Shown here piece by piece: positions 35,101 through 44,578 of a DNA stretch of 64,000 nucleotides. The stretch's first letter is position 1. Every line of letters starts with the position of its first letter. The translations under genes and the position numbers were made by a program. Source of the stretch: Streptomyces macrolidinus (lineage in GTDB: Bacteria > Actinomycetota > Actinomycetes > Streptomycetales > Streptomycetaceae); contig NZ_JAMWMR010000002.1 of NCBI RefSeq assembly GCF_023887685.1, forward strand, positions 248,001 through 312,000, written 5' to 3'. Under the pieces are notes generated by a model that saw only the letters and a program-made list of their open reading frames with translations, was not told the DNA's origin and did no database searches.

Positions 35101-35172
35101 AAAAGGATTGTCCCGCATGTCCCGCCGGCCGGATCAGGGCCGGCGAGCCGCAGAACAGAAAGGGTGGGTGCC

Positions 35173-36357
35173 GTGACCACCGCCCAATCCCACGAGCTCG
35201 ACGTACAGCCGACGCCCCTGGCGCTCCTGCTGCTCGGCCGCGAGGCCGACCCGAGGAGCGAGCGAGGCGTCGAGTGCCCCGGCGACCTGCCCGCGCCGTC
35301 CGACCCGGACCTGGTCGAACGCGCCCGCGCGGCCAAGGAGAAGCTCGGGAACAAGGTCTTCGTACTCGGGCACCACTACCAGCGTGACGAGGTCATCCAG
35401 TTCGCGGACGTCACGGGCGACTCCTTCAAGCTGGCACGGGACGCGGCGGCGCGTCCGGAGGCCGAGTACATCGTGTTCTGCGGTGTGCACTTCATGGCCG
35501 AGTCCGCGGACATCCTCACCTCCGACGAGCAGAAGGTGGTCCTGCCGGACCTCGCCGCGGGCTGCTCGATGGCCGACATGGCGACGGCCGAGCAGGTCGC
35601 CGAGTGCTGGGACGTGCTGACCGAGGCGGGCGTCGCCGAGCAGGTCGTACCGGTCTCGTACATGAACTCCTCCGCGGACATCAAGGCGTTCACCGGCAAG
35701 CACGGTGGCACGATCTGCACCTCCTCCAACGCCAAGCGCGCCCTGGAGTGGGCGTTCCAGCAGGGCGAAAAGGTCCTGTTCCTGCCGGACCAGCACCTGG
35801 GCCGCAACACGGCCGTACGGGACATGGGGATCTCCCTGGAGGACTGCGTCGTCTACAACCCGCACAAGCCGAACGGCGGGCTGACGGCCGAGGAGTTGCG
35901 CGCCGCGAAGATGATCCTGTGGCGGGGCCACTGCTCGGTGCACGGGCGCTTCAACCTCGACTCGGTGAACGACGTGCGCGAGCGGATCCCGGGCGTGAAC
36001 GTCCTGGTGCACCCCGAGTGCAAGCACGAGGTGGTGGCGGCGGCCGACCACGTGGGGTCGACGGAGCACATCATCAGGACGCTGGAGGCCGCCCCGGCGG
36101 GCTCCAAGTGGGCCATCGGCACGGAGCTGAACCTGGTCCGCCGCCTGGCGAATCGTTTCGCTCCGGAGGGCAAGGAGGTCGTCTTCCTCGACAAGACGGT
36201 CTGCTTCTGCTCCACGATGAACCGCATCGACCTGCCGCATCTGGTGTGGGCGCTGGAGTCCCTGGCCGAGGGCAACCTGGTCAACCGCATCCAGGTCGAC
36301 CAGGAGACGGAGAAGTTCGCGAAGCTGGCCCTGGAACGCATGCTGGCGCTGCCGTAG
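35173..36357 (+). CDS. nadA: quinolinate synthase
   Basis: Condenses iminoaspartate with dihydroxyacetone phosphate to quinolinate, the first dedicated step of NAD synthesis, using a 4Fe-4S cluster. 394 residues, the longer actinobacterial type. Cluster cysteines lie in VFCGVHFMAES, HPECKHEV and DKTVCFCSTMN; YVNSSADIKA-like PVSYMNSSADIK and GRNTAVRDMG are family motifs. GTG 35173 is chosen because GAAAGGGTGGG precedes it; the frame is open to 35077 across the operator. No nadB or nadC is in the window. Confidence 0.96.
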   Translation: MTTAQSHELDVQPTPLALLLLGREADPRSERGVECPGDLPAPSDPDLVERARAAKEKLGNKVFVLGHHYQRDEVIQFADVTGDSFKLARDAAARPEAEYIVFCGVHFMAESADILTSDEQKVVLPDLAAGCSMADMATAEQVAECWDVLTEAGVAEQVVPVSYMNSSADIKAFTGKHGGTICTSSNAKRALEWAFQQGEKVLFLPDQHLGRNTAVRDMGISLEDCVVYNPHKPNGGLTAEELRAAKMILWRGHCSVHGRFNLDSVNDVRERIPGVNVLVHPECKHEVVAAADHVGSTEHIIRTLEAAPAGSKWAIGTELNLVRRLANRFAPEGKEVVFLDKTVCFCSTMNRIDLPHLVWALESLAEGNLVNRIQVDQETEKFAKLALERMLALP

Positions 36358-36374
36358 CGCGCACGCACACGTAT

Positions 36375-36410
36375 CGAGGGGCGCCCCGTCGCACGGCGGG
36401 GCGCCCCTCG
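36375..36410 (+). terminator. nadA terminator
   Basis: CGAGGGGCGCCCC (36375-36387) and GGGGCGCCCCTCG (36398-36410) form a perfect 13-base stem with a 10-base loop, 17 bases past the nadA stop. Confidence 0.85.
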
Positions 36411-36528
36411 TCGTGTTCCTGACGGCGACCGTGACCCTGTGCCACGATCGAGGGAACGGGTCCCGATCTCATGGGCAGGTGATCTTCCGATGGCTCACTC
36501 TGACAAGCGACATAAGGAGGGGCGTGAC

Positions 36529-37107
36529 ATGAGTGTTGTTGCGCATGAGCCGATCACCGCGGCCGAGGGCTTGCTGGAGACCTTCATGGGTCTCGACACC
36601 CCCGAGGGCTTCCGAGCGGAACTGATCGAGGGGGAGATCGTTGTGACACCGCCGCCGGACGGGGATCACGAGCACTACATCAGCCGGATCATGAGGCAGG
36701 TGGTGAGGCGGTCCCGGATCGACATGGACTTCTCCGGCAACAAGGGGCTGAAGCTCCGGAGCGGGGGTGCCTGCCCGAGGGACTATCTGGTTCCCGACGG
36801 TACGTTCGCCCCGCTGGACCTGGACCTCTACCGCGGCGCTGGCTCCTGGATGCCCTGCGACGGTGTCGCCATGGTGCTCGAAGTGACGTCCAGCAAGCCC
36901 CAGACGGACCGCGAGGCGAAGCGCCGCTGCTATGCCCGCGGTCGTATTCCCCTCTACCTGCTCATCGACCGAGACGACTCCTCCGTCACGCTGTTCAGCG
37001 ACCCGAGAGGTGACGACTACCGGCAGCACAGCACGCTTCCGTTCGGCAAGTCGCTCGCTCTCCCCGAGCCGTTCGCCTTCGACCTGGAGACCACGGACTT
37101 CCTCTGA
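36529..37107 (+). CDS. Uma2-family endonuclease-like protein
   Basis: A 192-residue PD-(D/E)XK-fold protein of the Uma2 (DUF820) family, common in multiple copies in Streptomyces. Features: ELIEGEIVVTPPP, YLVPDGTF (metal-binding Asp), VLEVTSS (Glu), then KRRCYARGRIPLYLLID. Biological role is not established; family members are predicted restriction-like nucleases. ATG 36529 has an AAGGAGG site 9 bases upstream; ATG 36490 is an alternative. Codons near the start (AGT GTT GTT) are less G/C-biased than its neighbours', hinting at more recent arrival. It has terminators on both sides and so is a separate unit. Confidence 0.85.
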   Translation: MSVVAHEPITAAEGLLETFMGLDTPEGFRAELIEGEIVVTPPPDGDHEHYISRIMRQVVRRSRIDMDFSGNKGLKLRSGGACPRDYLVPDGTFAPLDLDLYRGAGSWMPCDGVAMVLEVTSSKPQTDREAKRRCYARGRIPLYLLIDRDDSSVTLFSDPRGDDYRQHSTLPFGKSLALPEPFAFDLETTDFL

Positions 37108-37125
37108 CGTCCGCAGGGGACGGGA

Positions 37126-37151
37126 AAGGGGCCGAGCAAGCTCGGCCCCTT
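37126..37151. terminator. bidirectional hairpin between Uma2 and RND transporter genes
   Basis: AAGGGGCCGAG and CTCGGCCCCTT form an 11-base perfect stem with loop CAAG, followed by a T-containing stretch; sits between convergent stops. Confidence 0.9.
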
Positions 37152-37167
37152 CCGCGTGAAACCCGTT

Positions 37168-40100
37168 CTACACGCCTGCCGGTTCCGGTTCGTCCGTGTC
37201 CGAGTCCGACTCCGACTCCGTGGTCGGAGCGGGAACGCCCGTCTTCTTCGCCTTCTTCGCCGCCTTCTTCTTGGCGCGGCGCTCCTTGCGGAGTTCCAGC
37301 ATGGCGTAGAGGGTCGGGACCAGGAGCAGGGTCAGCAGGGTGGACGTGATGAGTCCGCCGATCACGACCACCGCCAGCGGCTGGGCGATGAAGCCGCCCT
37401 CGCCCGTGATGCCCAGGGCCATCGGGAGCAGCGCGAAGATCGTGGCCAGGGCCGTCATCAGGATCGGGCGCAGACGGTGCCTGCCGCCCTCGACGACGGC
37501 TTCCACGACGCCGTAGCCCTGCTTGCGGTACTGGTTGATCAGGTCGATCAGCACGATCGCGTTCGTCACCACGATGCCGATCAGCATCAGCATGCCGATC
37601 ATCGCCGGAACACCCATCGGGGTGCCCGTGGCGACCAGCAGACCGATCGCGCCCGTGGCCGCGAACGGGATGGAGACCAGCAGGATGAGCGGCTGGGCCA
37701 GGCTGCGGAACGTCGCGACCAGCAGCATGAACACGATCGCGATCGCCGCCAGCATCGCCAGCCCCAGGTTCTTGAACGCGTCGTTCTGGTCCTGCGAGAC
37801 ACCGCCGATCTCCGCCGTCGCGCCCGCGGGCAGCTTCAGCGCGTCGATCTTCGACTGGAGGTCGGCGCTCACCGCGCCCGTGTTGTCGGCCGTCGGGCGC
37901 GCCGTGATGGTCGCCGCGCGCCGGCCGTCGATCCGGGTCGTGGACACCGGGCCGTCCACCAGCTTCACGTCCGCGATGTCGCCCAACTTCGCCGCGCCGA
38001 CGCGCAGGTTCTTGAGCTGCGCCAGCGTTGTGGCGGGCTTGGCCGCCTTGATGACGATGTCCCGCTCGGAGTCGTCCAGGATCGCCTTGCCGGTCGGGGT
38101 GCCCTGCACGGCCTGCGCGACCGCGAGGCCCAGCGTCTGGTCGTTGAAACCGGCCGCCGCGGCGTGGGAGTTGGCCTTGACCGAGATACGCGGCACGCTC
38201 TGCGACAGGTTGCTCGTCACATCCGTGACGTCCTTGACCTTCGCGACCTGGGCGCGGACCTGCTCCGAGGCCTTGCGCAGGACGTCCGCGTCAGCCGCCT
38301 TCACGACCACGCTCAGGTCCTGGCTGCCGAAGCCGTCGCCCGCCGACACCGTGGTCGTGCCGACCCCGGAGAGCTTCGCCAGTCCGTCCTCGACCTGCTT
38401 CTGTACGTCGTCGGAGGAGGCCGAGTCGTCCAGCATGACGGAGTACGTGGCCTGGTTGGTGTCCGTACCGCCGCCGAAGGCCGCCATGAAGCCGGATGAG
38501 CCGACGGTGACCTGGTAGTCCTTGACGCCCTTCACCCCAGCGAGCAGCTTCTCGACCTTCCGCGCCGAGGCGTCCGTCGTCGCCAGGCTCGTGCCCGGCT
38601 TCAACTTCTGCGTGATGCTGAGGACTTCCTGCTCGCCCTGGTCGAAGAAGTTCGTCTTCAGCAGGGGCGCCATGCCGAAGGTGCCGACCAGGACGACCAC
38701 CGCGATGGCCACGCTGGTGAGGCGGCGGCGGGTGGCGAAGCGCAGCACGGGCACGTAGAAGCGCTGGAGACGGCTCTTGGCCTCCTTCGCCTCCGCGAGA
38801 CGACGGGCCTCCTCCGCGTCCTCGGGCGTCCCCTTGGGGGCGCGCAGGAACCAGTACGACAGGACCGGGACGACCGTCAGCGACACCAGCAGCGAGGCCA
38901 GCAGGGCCGCCGTCACGGTGAGGGAGAACGAGCCGAACAGCTCGCCCACCATGCCGCCGACCAGACCGATCGGCAGGAAGACGGCGACCGTGGTCAGCGT
39001 GGACGAGGTCACCGCGCCGGCCACCTCGCGGACCGCCGCGAGGATCGCCGTCTGGCGCTCCTCGCCGTAGCCGAGGTGCCGCTTGATGTTCTCCAGGACC
39101 ACGATCGAGTCGTCGACGACCCGGCCGATGGCGATGGTCAGCGCGCCGAGCGTCAGCATGTTCAGCGACAGGTCGCGCGTCCACAGCACGATGAGGGCCA
39201 GGACCACCGACAGCGGGATGGAGACCGCGGTGACGAGGGTGGAGCGGATGGACGCCAGGAAGACCAGGATCACCAGGACCGCGAAGAGCAGACCGAGACC
39301 GCCCTCGGTCGTCAGACCACTGATGGCCTTGGAGACCGCCGGGCCCTGGTCGCTGACCACCGTGAGGGTGGCGCCGGAGCCGAGGTTCTTGCGCAGCTCG
39401 GGCAGCTTGTCCTTGACCGCCTTCGAGATGGCGACCGCGCTGCCGTCGTGGTCCATGGTGACGACCACGGCGAGGCTGGGCTTGCCGTTCGTCCGGGTCA
39501 GCGAGTCGGCCTTGGCCTCTTCCTGACGGACCGTGGCGATGTCACCGAGGCGCACTGGCTTCTTGCCCGGCTCCCCCGCGACCCTCAGGTCCTCGATCTG
39601 CCGCACCGAGGTGAAGCCGCCGCCGACCTGGACCGTGCGGTTGCCGCCGTTCTCGTCGAAGGAACCCGCGGGAACCGTCGCGCCGCCCGCCTTCAGTGCC
39701 TCGCCGAGGGCGACCGGGGTCAGCCCGGCCTGCGCGAGCTTCGCGTCGTCGGGCGTGACGGTGACCTGGACGTCGCGTACGCCGCTCACGGTCACCTGGC
39801 CGACGCCGCTGATGTTCTTCAGCGCGGGCACCACGGTCTTGTCGAGCTGGTCGGACAGGGCCTGCTGGTCCTTGTCCGAGGTGACGGAGAGGACCACGGT
39901 CGGGATGTCGTCCGTGGAACCGGCGATGACCTGCGGGTCCACCGAGTCCGGGAGCCGGACGCGGGCGCGGTTGACGGCCTGCTGCACGTCGGCGACGAGC
40001 TGCTTGGTGTCGTTGCCGTAGTCGAAGGACGCCATGATGACGGCGTTGCCCTCGCTCGCCTTGGCGGTGACGCCCTTGATGCCGGAGACGGCCTGAAGGT

Positions 40101-40311
40101 TGTCCTCGAGGGGCTCGACGACCTGCTTCTCGACCACGTCGGGCGACGCGCCCTGGTACGGCGCGAGGATCGACACCATGGGGAGGTTGATGGTGGGCAG
40201 GAGTTGTTGTTTGAGCTGAGGTATCGCGATCGCCCCGAAGACGATCGCGACGATCGACATCAGACCTATCAGGGCCCGTTGCGCGAGGCTGAAGCGTGAC
40301 AGCCAGGACAT
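37168..40311 (-). CDS. RND (AcrB/HAE1-type) efflux transporter
   Basis: A 1047-residue inner-membrane exporter of the hydrophobe/amphiphile efflux family, unusual in Gram-positive bacteria but common in Streptomyces. The N-terminus matches AcrB (RFSLAQRALIGLMSI... QLLPTINLPMVSI), and GRVVDDSIVVLENI in the fourth helix carries the paired Asp proton relay. Two large extracytoplasmic loops and twelve helices. The acidic/Lys-rich tail (KKAAKKAKK, then Ser/Asp/Glu) is cytoplasmic. No membrane-fusion partner is adjacent. It lies 220 bases downstream of the response regulator on the same strand and may be one of its targets. ATG 40311. Confidence 0.92.
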   Translation of the reverse strand: MSWLSRFSLAQRALIGLMSIVAIVFGAIAIPQLKQQLLPTINLPMVSILAPYQGASPDVVEKQVVEPLEDNLQAVSGIKGVTAKASEGNAVIMASFDYGNDTKQLVADVQQAVNRARVRLPDSVDPQVIAGSTDDIPTVVLSVTSDKDQQALSDQLDKTVVPALKNISGVGQVTVSGVRDVQVTVTPDDAKLAQAGLTPVALGEALKAGGATVPAGSFDENGGNRTVQVGGGFTSVRQIEDLRVAGEPGKKPVRLGDIATVRQEEAKADSLTRTNGKPSLAVVVTMDHDGSAVAISKAVKDKLPELRKNLGSGATLTVVSDQGPAVSKAISGLTTEGGLGLLFAVLVILVFLASIRSTLVTAVSIPLSVVLALIVLWTRDLSLNMLTLGALTIAIGRVVDDSIVVLENIKRHLGYGEERQTAILAAVREVAGAVTSSTLTTVAVFLPIGLVGGMVGELFGSFSLTVTAALLASLLVSLTVVPVLSYWFLRAPKGTPEDAEEARRLAEAKEAKSRLQRFYVPVLRFATRRRLTSVAIAVVVLVGTFGMAPLLKTNFFDQGEQEVLSITQKLKPGTSLATTDASARKVEKLLAGVKGVKDYQVTVGSSGFMAAFGGGTDTNQATYSVMLDDSASSDDVQKQVEDGLAKLSGVGTTTVSAGDGFGSQDLSVVVKAADADVLRKASEQVRAQVAKVKDVTDVTSNLSQSVPRISVKANSHAAAAGFNDQTLGLAVAQAVQGTPTGKAILDDSERDIVIKAAKPATTLAQLKNLRVGAAKLGDIADVKLVDGPVSTTRIDGRRAATITARPTADNTGAVSADLQSKIDALKLPAGATAEIGGVSQDQNDAFKNLGLAMLAAIAIVFMLLVATFRSLAQPLILLVSIPFAATGAIGLLVATGTPMGVPAMIGMLMLIGIVVTNAIVLIDLINQYRKQGYGVVEAVVEGGRHRLRPILMTALATIFALLPMALGITGEGGFIAQPLAVVVIGGLITSTLLTLLLVPTLYAMLELRKERRAKKKAAKKAKKTGVPAPTTESESDSDTDEPEPAGV

Positions 40312-40531
40312 GGGTCGGCGTCTTTCTGTTGGCTGAGCGGAAGGTCGGGACGCAGACGAGCGCCCACCCCTACACCCTGGTCCATCGGCAGGTGCCGTTC
40401 CGTCGCCCCACGGTCCATTTCTGCCGCAGAGCCTACTGCGGGCGCAGTACGGCCCAACGGGGGCCGGTCCACCCATCGGTGTACCGGCGGTCCCGTGCGG
40501 TGCGGCTTCCGCTTCCGTACGCCGGTCGGTC

Positions 40532-41212
40532 TCAGTCCGTCCTCGGCCGCACCAGCCCGGACTCGTAGGCGATGACGACCAGTTGGGCCCGGTCGCGCGC
40601 GCCCAGCTTGGCCATGGCCCGGTTGACATGAGTCTTCACCGTGAGCGGGCTGACCTCCAGCCGTTCGGCGATCTCGTCGTTGGAGTGCCCCCCGGCCACC
40701 TGGACCAGCACCTCGCGCTCGCGTCCGGTGAGCGTGCCGAGCCGGTCGGAGCGGGCCGGGTCGCGGCCGTCGTCCCCGTCGCCCTGGGCCAGGAAGCGGG
40801 TGATGAGCCCCTTCGTCGCGGTGGGCGACAGCAGCGCCTCGCCGCCGTGCGCGATCCGGATGGCGTTCAGCAGCTCCTCGGGCTCGGCCCCCTTGCCGAG
40901 GAAGCCGGACGCCCCGGCGCGCAGCGACTGGACCACGTAGTCGTCGACCTCAAAGGTCGTCAGTATGACCACCCGGACATGGTCCAGGGCCGGATCGGAG
41001 CTGATGAGCCGGGTCGCCGCGAGGCCGTCGGTGCCGGGCATCCGGATGTCCATGAGGACGACGTCGGCGGCGGCCTCGCTCGCCAGCCGCACCGCCTCCG
41101 CGCCGTCCGAGGCCTCGCCCACCACCTCCATGTCCGGCTCCGAGTCGACCAGGACCCGAAAGGCGCTCCGGAGCAGCGCCTGGTCATCGGCGAGCAGGAC
41201 GCGGATGGTCAT
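40532..41212 (-). CDS. NarL/FixJ-type response regulator
   Basis: 226 residues: a receiver with LLADDQALLR, phospho-acceptor Asp55 (VVLMDIRMPG), Thr/Lys switch positions (ILTTFE, LGKGAEP), then a LuxR helix-turn-helix (LTGREREVLVQVAGG, SNDEIAERLEVSPLTVKTHV). It follows the histidine kinase by 22 bases and pairs with it. Probably activates transcription of envelope genes such as pspA and the downstream transporter; inferred. ATG 41212. Confidence 0.94.
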   Translation of the reverse strand: MTIRVLLADDQALLRSAFRVLVDSEPDMEVVGEASDGAEAVRLASEAAADVVLMDIRMPGTDGLAATRLISSDPALDHVRVVILTTFEVDDYVVQSLRAGASGFLGKGAEPEELLNAIRIAHGGEALLSPTATKGLITRFLAQGDGDDGRDPARSDRLGTLTGREREVLVQVAGGHSNDEIAERLEVSPLTVKTHVNRAMAKLGARDRAQLVVIAYESGLVRPRTD

Positions 41213-41234
41213 ACGGGTCCTTTCGGGCCGGTGG

Positions 41235-42479
41235 TCACGCGGTTCCCCCGGCGGTCGTCGTCGCGTGGTTCGTGAGCGGCAGGATCGCATGGACCCGGAA
41301 GCCGCCGCCGAAGCGGGGACCTGCGGTGAGGGCACCCCCGACGGCGGTGACCCGCTCGCGCATCCCGAGCAGACCGTGCCCGCCGTGCCCGCTCGTGTCC
41401 CCGGAGTCGGAGTCGGCGTCGACGGCGTCACCCGCGCCGTCGTCGAGCACCGTGATCTCCACGTTCGTTCCCACCCGCACCACGCTCACCTCGGCTCTCG
41501 CCTCCTGCCCCGCGTGCTTGCGCACATTGGTGAGGGCCTCCTGGATGACGCGGTACGCGGCCAGGTCGAGCGCGGAGGGCAGGGTCGTGCCGTGGTCGGC
41601 GCGGGCGATCTCCACGGGGAGACCGGCGTTGCGGAAGGTGTCGGCGAGTTCGTCGAGCCGGGCGAGGCCGGGGGCGGGCTCGGTGGGCGCCTCGGGGTCG
41701 CCGGACTGCCGGAGCAGGCCCACGGTGGCGCGGAGTTCGTCCAACGCGGCGCGGCTGGCCTCGCGGACATGCGCGAGGGCCTCCTTCGCCTGGTCGGGCC
41801 GCTTGTCCATGACATGGGCGACGACCCCGGCCTGCACATTGACCAGCGCGATGTGATGGGCGACCACATCATGCAGATCGCGGGCGATCCGCAGCCGCTC
41901 CTCGGCGACACGACGGCGGGCCTCCTCCTCGCGGGTCCGCTCGGCCCGCTCGGCCCGCTCCCGTATGGCGTCGACGAAGGCGCGGCGGCTGCGGACGGCG
42001 TCACCGACGGCCGCGGCCATGCCCGTCCACGCGAACAGCCCGAGGTTCTCCTGGGTGTACCAGGGCAGCGGGCCGACCAGCATGGCGGTGCCGGTGAGCA
42101 CGGTCATGGTGAGGATGCCGACCCGCCAGGTGGTCGGGCGGTCGGTGGTGGCGGCGACGGTGTAGAGGGCGACGACCGCGGACATCGTGACCGGCGTACG
42201 GGGGTCGGCGGTGACGAGGTCCACGAGGGAGAACGCGGTCGTCACCGCGAGGACGGCCATCGGCCACCGGCGGCGCAGCGCCAGCGCGGCGGCGCTGAGC
42301 GCCATGAGGGTGAGGCCGGGGGCGCTCGGCGTGCGGACGCCCCAGGTGGGTCCGGCCTCGGCGCGGGGGTCCACGAAGGAGCCCGCCACCATGCTGATGA
42401 GGACGCCGGCCGCGAGGACGGCGTCCAGGGCCAGGGGGTGGGCCCGCAGGCCGTCCCTGGTGCGTTCCAGGATGCTCAC
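41235..42479 (-). CDS. sensor histidine kinase (HisKA_3)
   Basis: A 414-residue membrane kinase. Five or six N-terminal hydrophobic segments (about residues 15-155) with little outside the membrane suggest that it senses membrane state rather than a soluble ligand. The HisKA_3 box RLRIARDLHDVVAHH carries His203, and the HATPase domain has NVRKHAG, LDDGAGDA and GHGLLGMRERV. It lies 33 bases downstream of the pspAA gene and just before its regulator, in the order pspA, pspAA, kinase, regulator. ATG 42479. Confidence 0.93.
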   Translation of the reverse strand: MSILERTRDGLRAHPLALDAVLAAGVLISMVAGSFVDPRAEAGPTWGVRTPSAPGLTLMALSAAALALRRRWPMAVLAVTTAFSLVDLVTADPRTPVTMSAVVALYTVAATTDRPTTWRVGILTMTVLTGTAMLVGPLPWYTQENLGLFAWTGMAAAVGDAVRSRRAFVDAIRERAERAERTREEEARRRVAEERLRIARDLHDVVAHHIALVNVQAGVVAHVMDKRPDQAKEALAHVREASRAALDELRATVGLLRQSGDPEAPTEPAPGLARLDELADTFRNAGLPVEIARADHGTTLPSALDLAAYRVIQEALTNVRKHAGQEARAEVSVVRVGTNVEITVLDDGAGDAVDADSDSGDTSGHGGHGLLGMRERVTAVGGALTAGPRFGGGFRVHAILPLTNHATTTAGGTA

Positions 42480-42512
42480 ATCAGCCCAACCTCGCCGGGG
42501 GTGAAAGCGTTG

Positions 42513-42794
42513 CTACCCGCCGGGGAAGAGGCCGTCGTCCGTCAGCATCCGGCGGACTTCCTCCAGGTCGGCGTCCGGCGCCGGAAGGATCAGCTCCGAC
42601 GGTTCCAGGGCGTCGTCCGGCAGCGCGGTGCCCAGCCGCCGGACCTCGTCCAGGAGTGCGTGCAGGGTGCGGCGAAAGCCCTGCTCGTCGTTGCTGTCCA
42701 TCTCGCGGAGCAGTTCGTCGTCCAGCTTGTTCAGCTCGGGAAAGTGGGCATCGTCGAGCTTCACCTGCCCCTCCCCCATGATCCGTACGATCAT
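42513..42794 (-). CDS. pspAA: PspA-associated protein (PspAA)
   Basis: A 93-residue acidic protein beginning MIVRIMGEGQVKLDDAHF, the opening typical of the PspAA family that always accompanies actinobacterial pspA. It likely binds PspA and adjusts its regulation or membrane action. ATG 42794 follows CGAGGAGGC; the frame is open further upstream to 42836, but that would overlap pspA. Spacing of 38 bases to pspA and 33 to the kinase gene supports one operon. Confidence 0.88.
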   Translation of the reverse strand: MIVRIMGEGQVKLDDAHFPELNKLDDELLREMDSNDEQGFRRTLHALLDEVRRLGTALPDDALEPSELILPAPDADLEEVRRMLTDDGLFPGG

Positions 42795-42832
42795 GTCGCC
42801 TCCTCGGGCGTGGGCGCCGATGGATGACCGGG

Positions 42833-43627
42833 TCACTGCTTGTCGAAGCGCGGGGTGTCCTGAGGCTGGGAGGACTGCTGTCCCTGGCCCGTACCGCCCT
42901 CGATGGCCTGCTGCGAGGACGAGCCGCCGGCCAGCTCCGCCTTCATCCGCTGCAACTCCAGCTCCACATCGGTACCACCGGAGAGCCGGTCCAGCTCGGC
43001 CTGGATGTCGTCCTTGGCCATACCGGAGGGGTCGTCCAGCGCGCCCGAGGCGAGCAGTTCGTCGATGGCGCCCGCGCGGGCCTGGAGCTGGGCCGTCTTG
43101 TCCTCGGCCCGCTGGATCGCCAGGCCGACATCGCCCATCTCCTCGGAGATGCCGGAGAAGGCCTCGCCGATCCGGGTCTGCGCCTGGGCGGCCGTGTACG
43201 TCGCCTTGATGGTCTCCTTCTTCGTACGGAAGGCGTCCACCTTCGCCTGGAGGCGCTGGGCCGCCAGGGTGAGCTTCTCCTCTTCGCCCTGCAGGGTCTG
43301 GTGCTGGGTCTCCAGGTCCGTCACCTGCTGCTGGAGCGCGGCGCGCCGGGACAGCGCCTCGCGGGCCAGGTCCTCACGACCGAGCGCGAGGGCCTTGCGG
43401 CCCTGGTCCTCCAGCTTGGAGGACTGGCTCTGCAACTGGTTGAGCTGCAGTTCCAGGCGCTTGCGGCTCGTCGCCACGTCGGCGACGCCGCGGCGCACCT
43501 TCTGCAACAGCTCAAGCTGCTTCTGGTACGAGTAATCGAGGGTCTCGCGCGGGTCCTCGGCCCGGTCAAGGGCCTTGTTCGCCTTCGCGCGGAAGATCAT
43601 CCCCATACGCTTCATGACACCGCTCAT
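42833..43627 (-). CDS. pspA: PspA/IM30 (ESCRT-III-like) membrane-protecting protein
   Basis: A 264-residue, almost wholly helical coiled-coil protein with the PspA/Vipp1 opening (MKRMGMIFRAKANKALDRAEDP). It oligomerises on damaged membranes and limits proton leakage. The last 40 residues are Ser/Gln/Gly-rich and disordered. First gene of a pspA-pspAA-kinase-regulator operon. ATG 43627 with AGGGGGCG upstream; the fifth codon is also ATG. It diverges from the DUF3043 gene across 351 bases. Confidence 0.94.
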   Translation of the reverse strand: MSGVMKRMGMIFRAKANKALDRAEDPRETLDYSYQKQLELLQKVRRGVADVATSRKRLELQLNQLQSQSSKLEDQGRKALALGREDLAREALSRRAALQQQVTDLETQHQTLQGEEEKLTLAAQRLQAKVDAFRTKKETIKATYTAAQAQTRIGEAFSGISEEMGDVGLAIQRAEDKTAQLQARAGAIDELLASGALDDPSGMAKDDIQAELDRLSGGTDVELELQRMKAELAGGSSSQQAIEGGTGQGQQSSQPQDTPRFDKQ

Positions 43628-43978
43628 GGGCTTCGCGCGCCCCCTTCTGACGGACTCAGCTCCAGCTCTGCAACAGAACCCACAGTACGGGCCCCGCCAC
43701 CATTACCGCACTGTTCGGGAACGGATGAGGTCATCCGCAAGGACGACTGTCCGCGATCCCGCTCCGGCCCAGGGAGGAGGTATGCCCCCAAGGCTACCTG
43801 CGGGAAGGCGCCCGGACCCGCTGGCCGACCGACCCGACCGACCCCGAGGAGCCCCTGCGGCCCTGCCCTTCCGACCCCGCCCTCGCAGCCCCTCTGTCCC
43901 CTACGGACGACCGGTGTTGCCGGATCGTTCCCCACTCGGCTGGGGTCCATGCGGGCGAACCCCGTACCCTTGGGTTCT
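43628..43978. other. pspA-DUF3043 divergent intergenic region
   Basis: 351 bases without a gene, expected to contain the stress-responsive pspA promoter and the DUF3043 promoter. I see no strong inverted repeat, riboswitch or terminator. A GGAACG element on the plus strand near 43717 could be part of a promoter, but I could not assign a sigma factor. Confidence 0.35.
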
Positions 43979-44578
43979 GTGTTCCGTAGCCGTGCCAAGG
44001 AAGAGAAGGCCCAAGCCGCCGACAAGGCGCTGGTGACCGACTCCAAGCAGCCCCGTGACCCGCAGGCCCCGAAGGGCAGGCCCACGCCCAAGCGCAGTGA
44101 GGCCCAGTCCCAGCGCCGCAGCGTCGCCCAGACCCCCATGACGCGCAAGGACGCCGCGAAGCGGCAGCGCGAGGCGCGCCGCGTCCAGTTGGAGAAGCAG
44201 CGCCAGGCGCTGGCCAGCGGTGACGAGCGGTATCTGCCGGCGCGGGACAAGGGTCCCGTCCGCAAGTTCGCCCGCGACTTCATCGACTCGCGCTTCAATG
44301 TCGCGGAGTTCTTCCTGCCGCTGGCCGTGATCATCCTCGTGATGACCATGATCCGGGTGGCGCCGTTGCAGAACTTCGCGCTGCTGCTGTGGCTCGTCGC
44401 GATCGTCGCGATCGTGGTCGACGCGATCTTCTCCGGGTTCCGGCTGCGCAAGCGGCTCGCCGAGCGCTTCCCCGACCACAATCGCAGGGGCGCGGTGGCC
44501 TACGGGCTGATGCGGTCGCTTCAGATGCGCCGACTCCGGCTGCCCAAGCCGCAGGTCAAGCGCGGAGAGCGGCCCTGA
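43979..44578 (+). CDS. DUF3043 membrane protein
   Basis: A 199-residue protein with a strongly basic N-terminal half (RSRAKEEKAQAADKA ... KRSEAQSQRRS) and two adjoining membrane helices (about 112-132 and 137-157). The C-terminus is basic again. Conserved in actinobacteria; function unknown. GTG 43979 is the start, with an AAAGGC-poor context, so the start is by homology. Its stop codon overlaps the methyltransferase start, so they are co-transcribed. Confidence 0.83.
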   Translation: MFRSRAKEEKAQAADKALVTDSKQPRDPQAPKGRPTPKRSEAQSQRRSVAQTPMTRKDAAKRQREARRVQLEKQRQALASGDERYLPARDKGPVRKFARDFIDSRFNVAEFFLPLAVIILVMTMIRVAPLQNFALLLWLVAIVAIVVDAIFSGFRLRKRLAERFPDHNRRGAVAYGLMRSLQMRRLRLPKPQVKRGERP

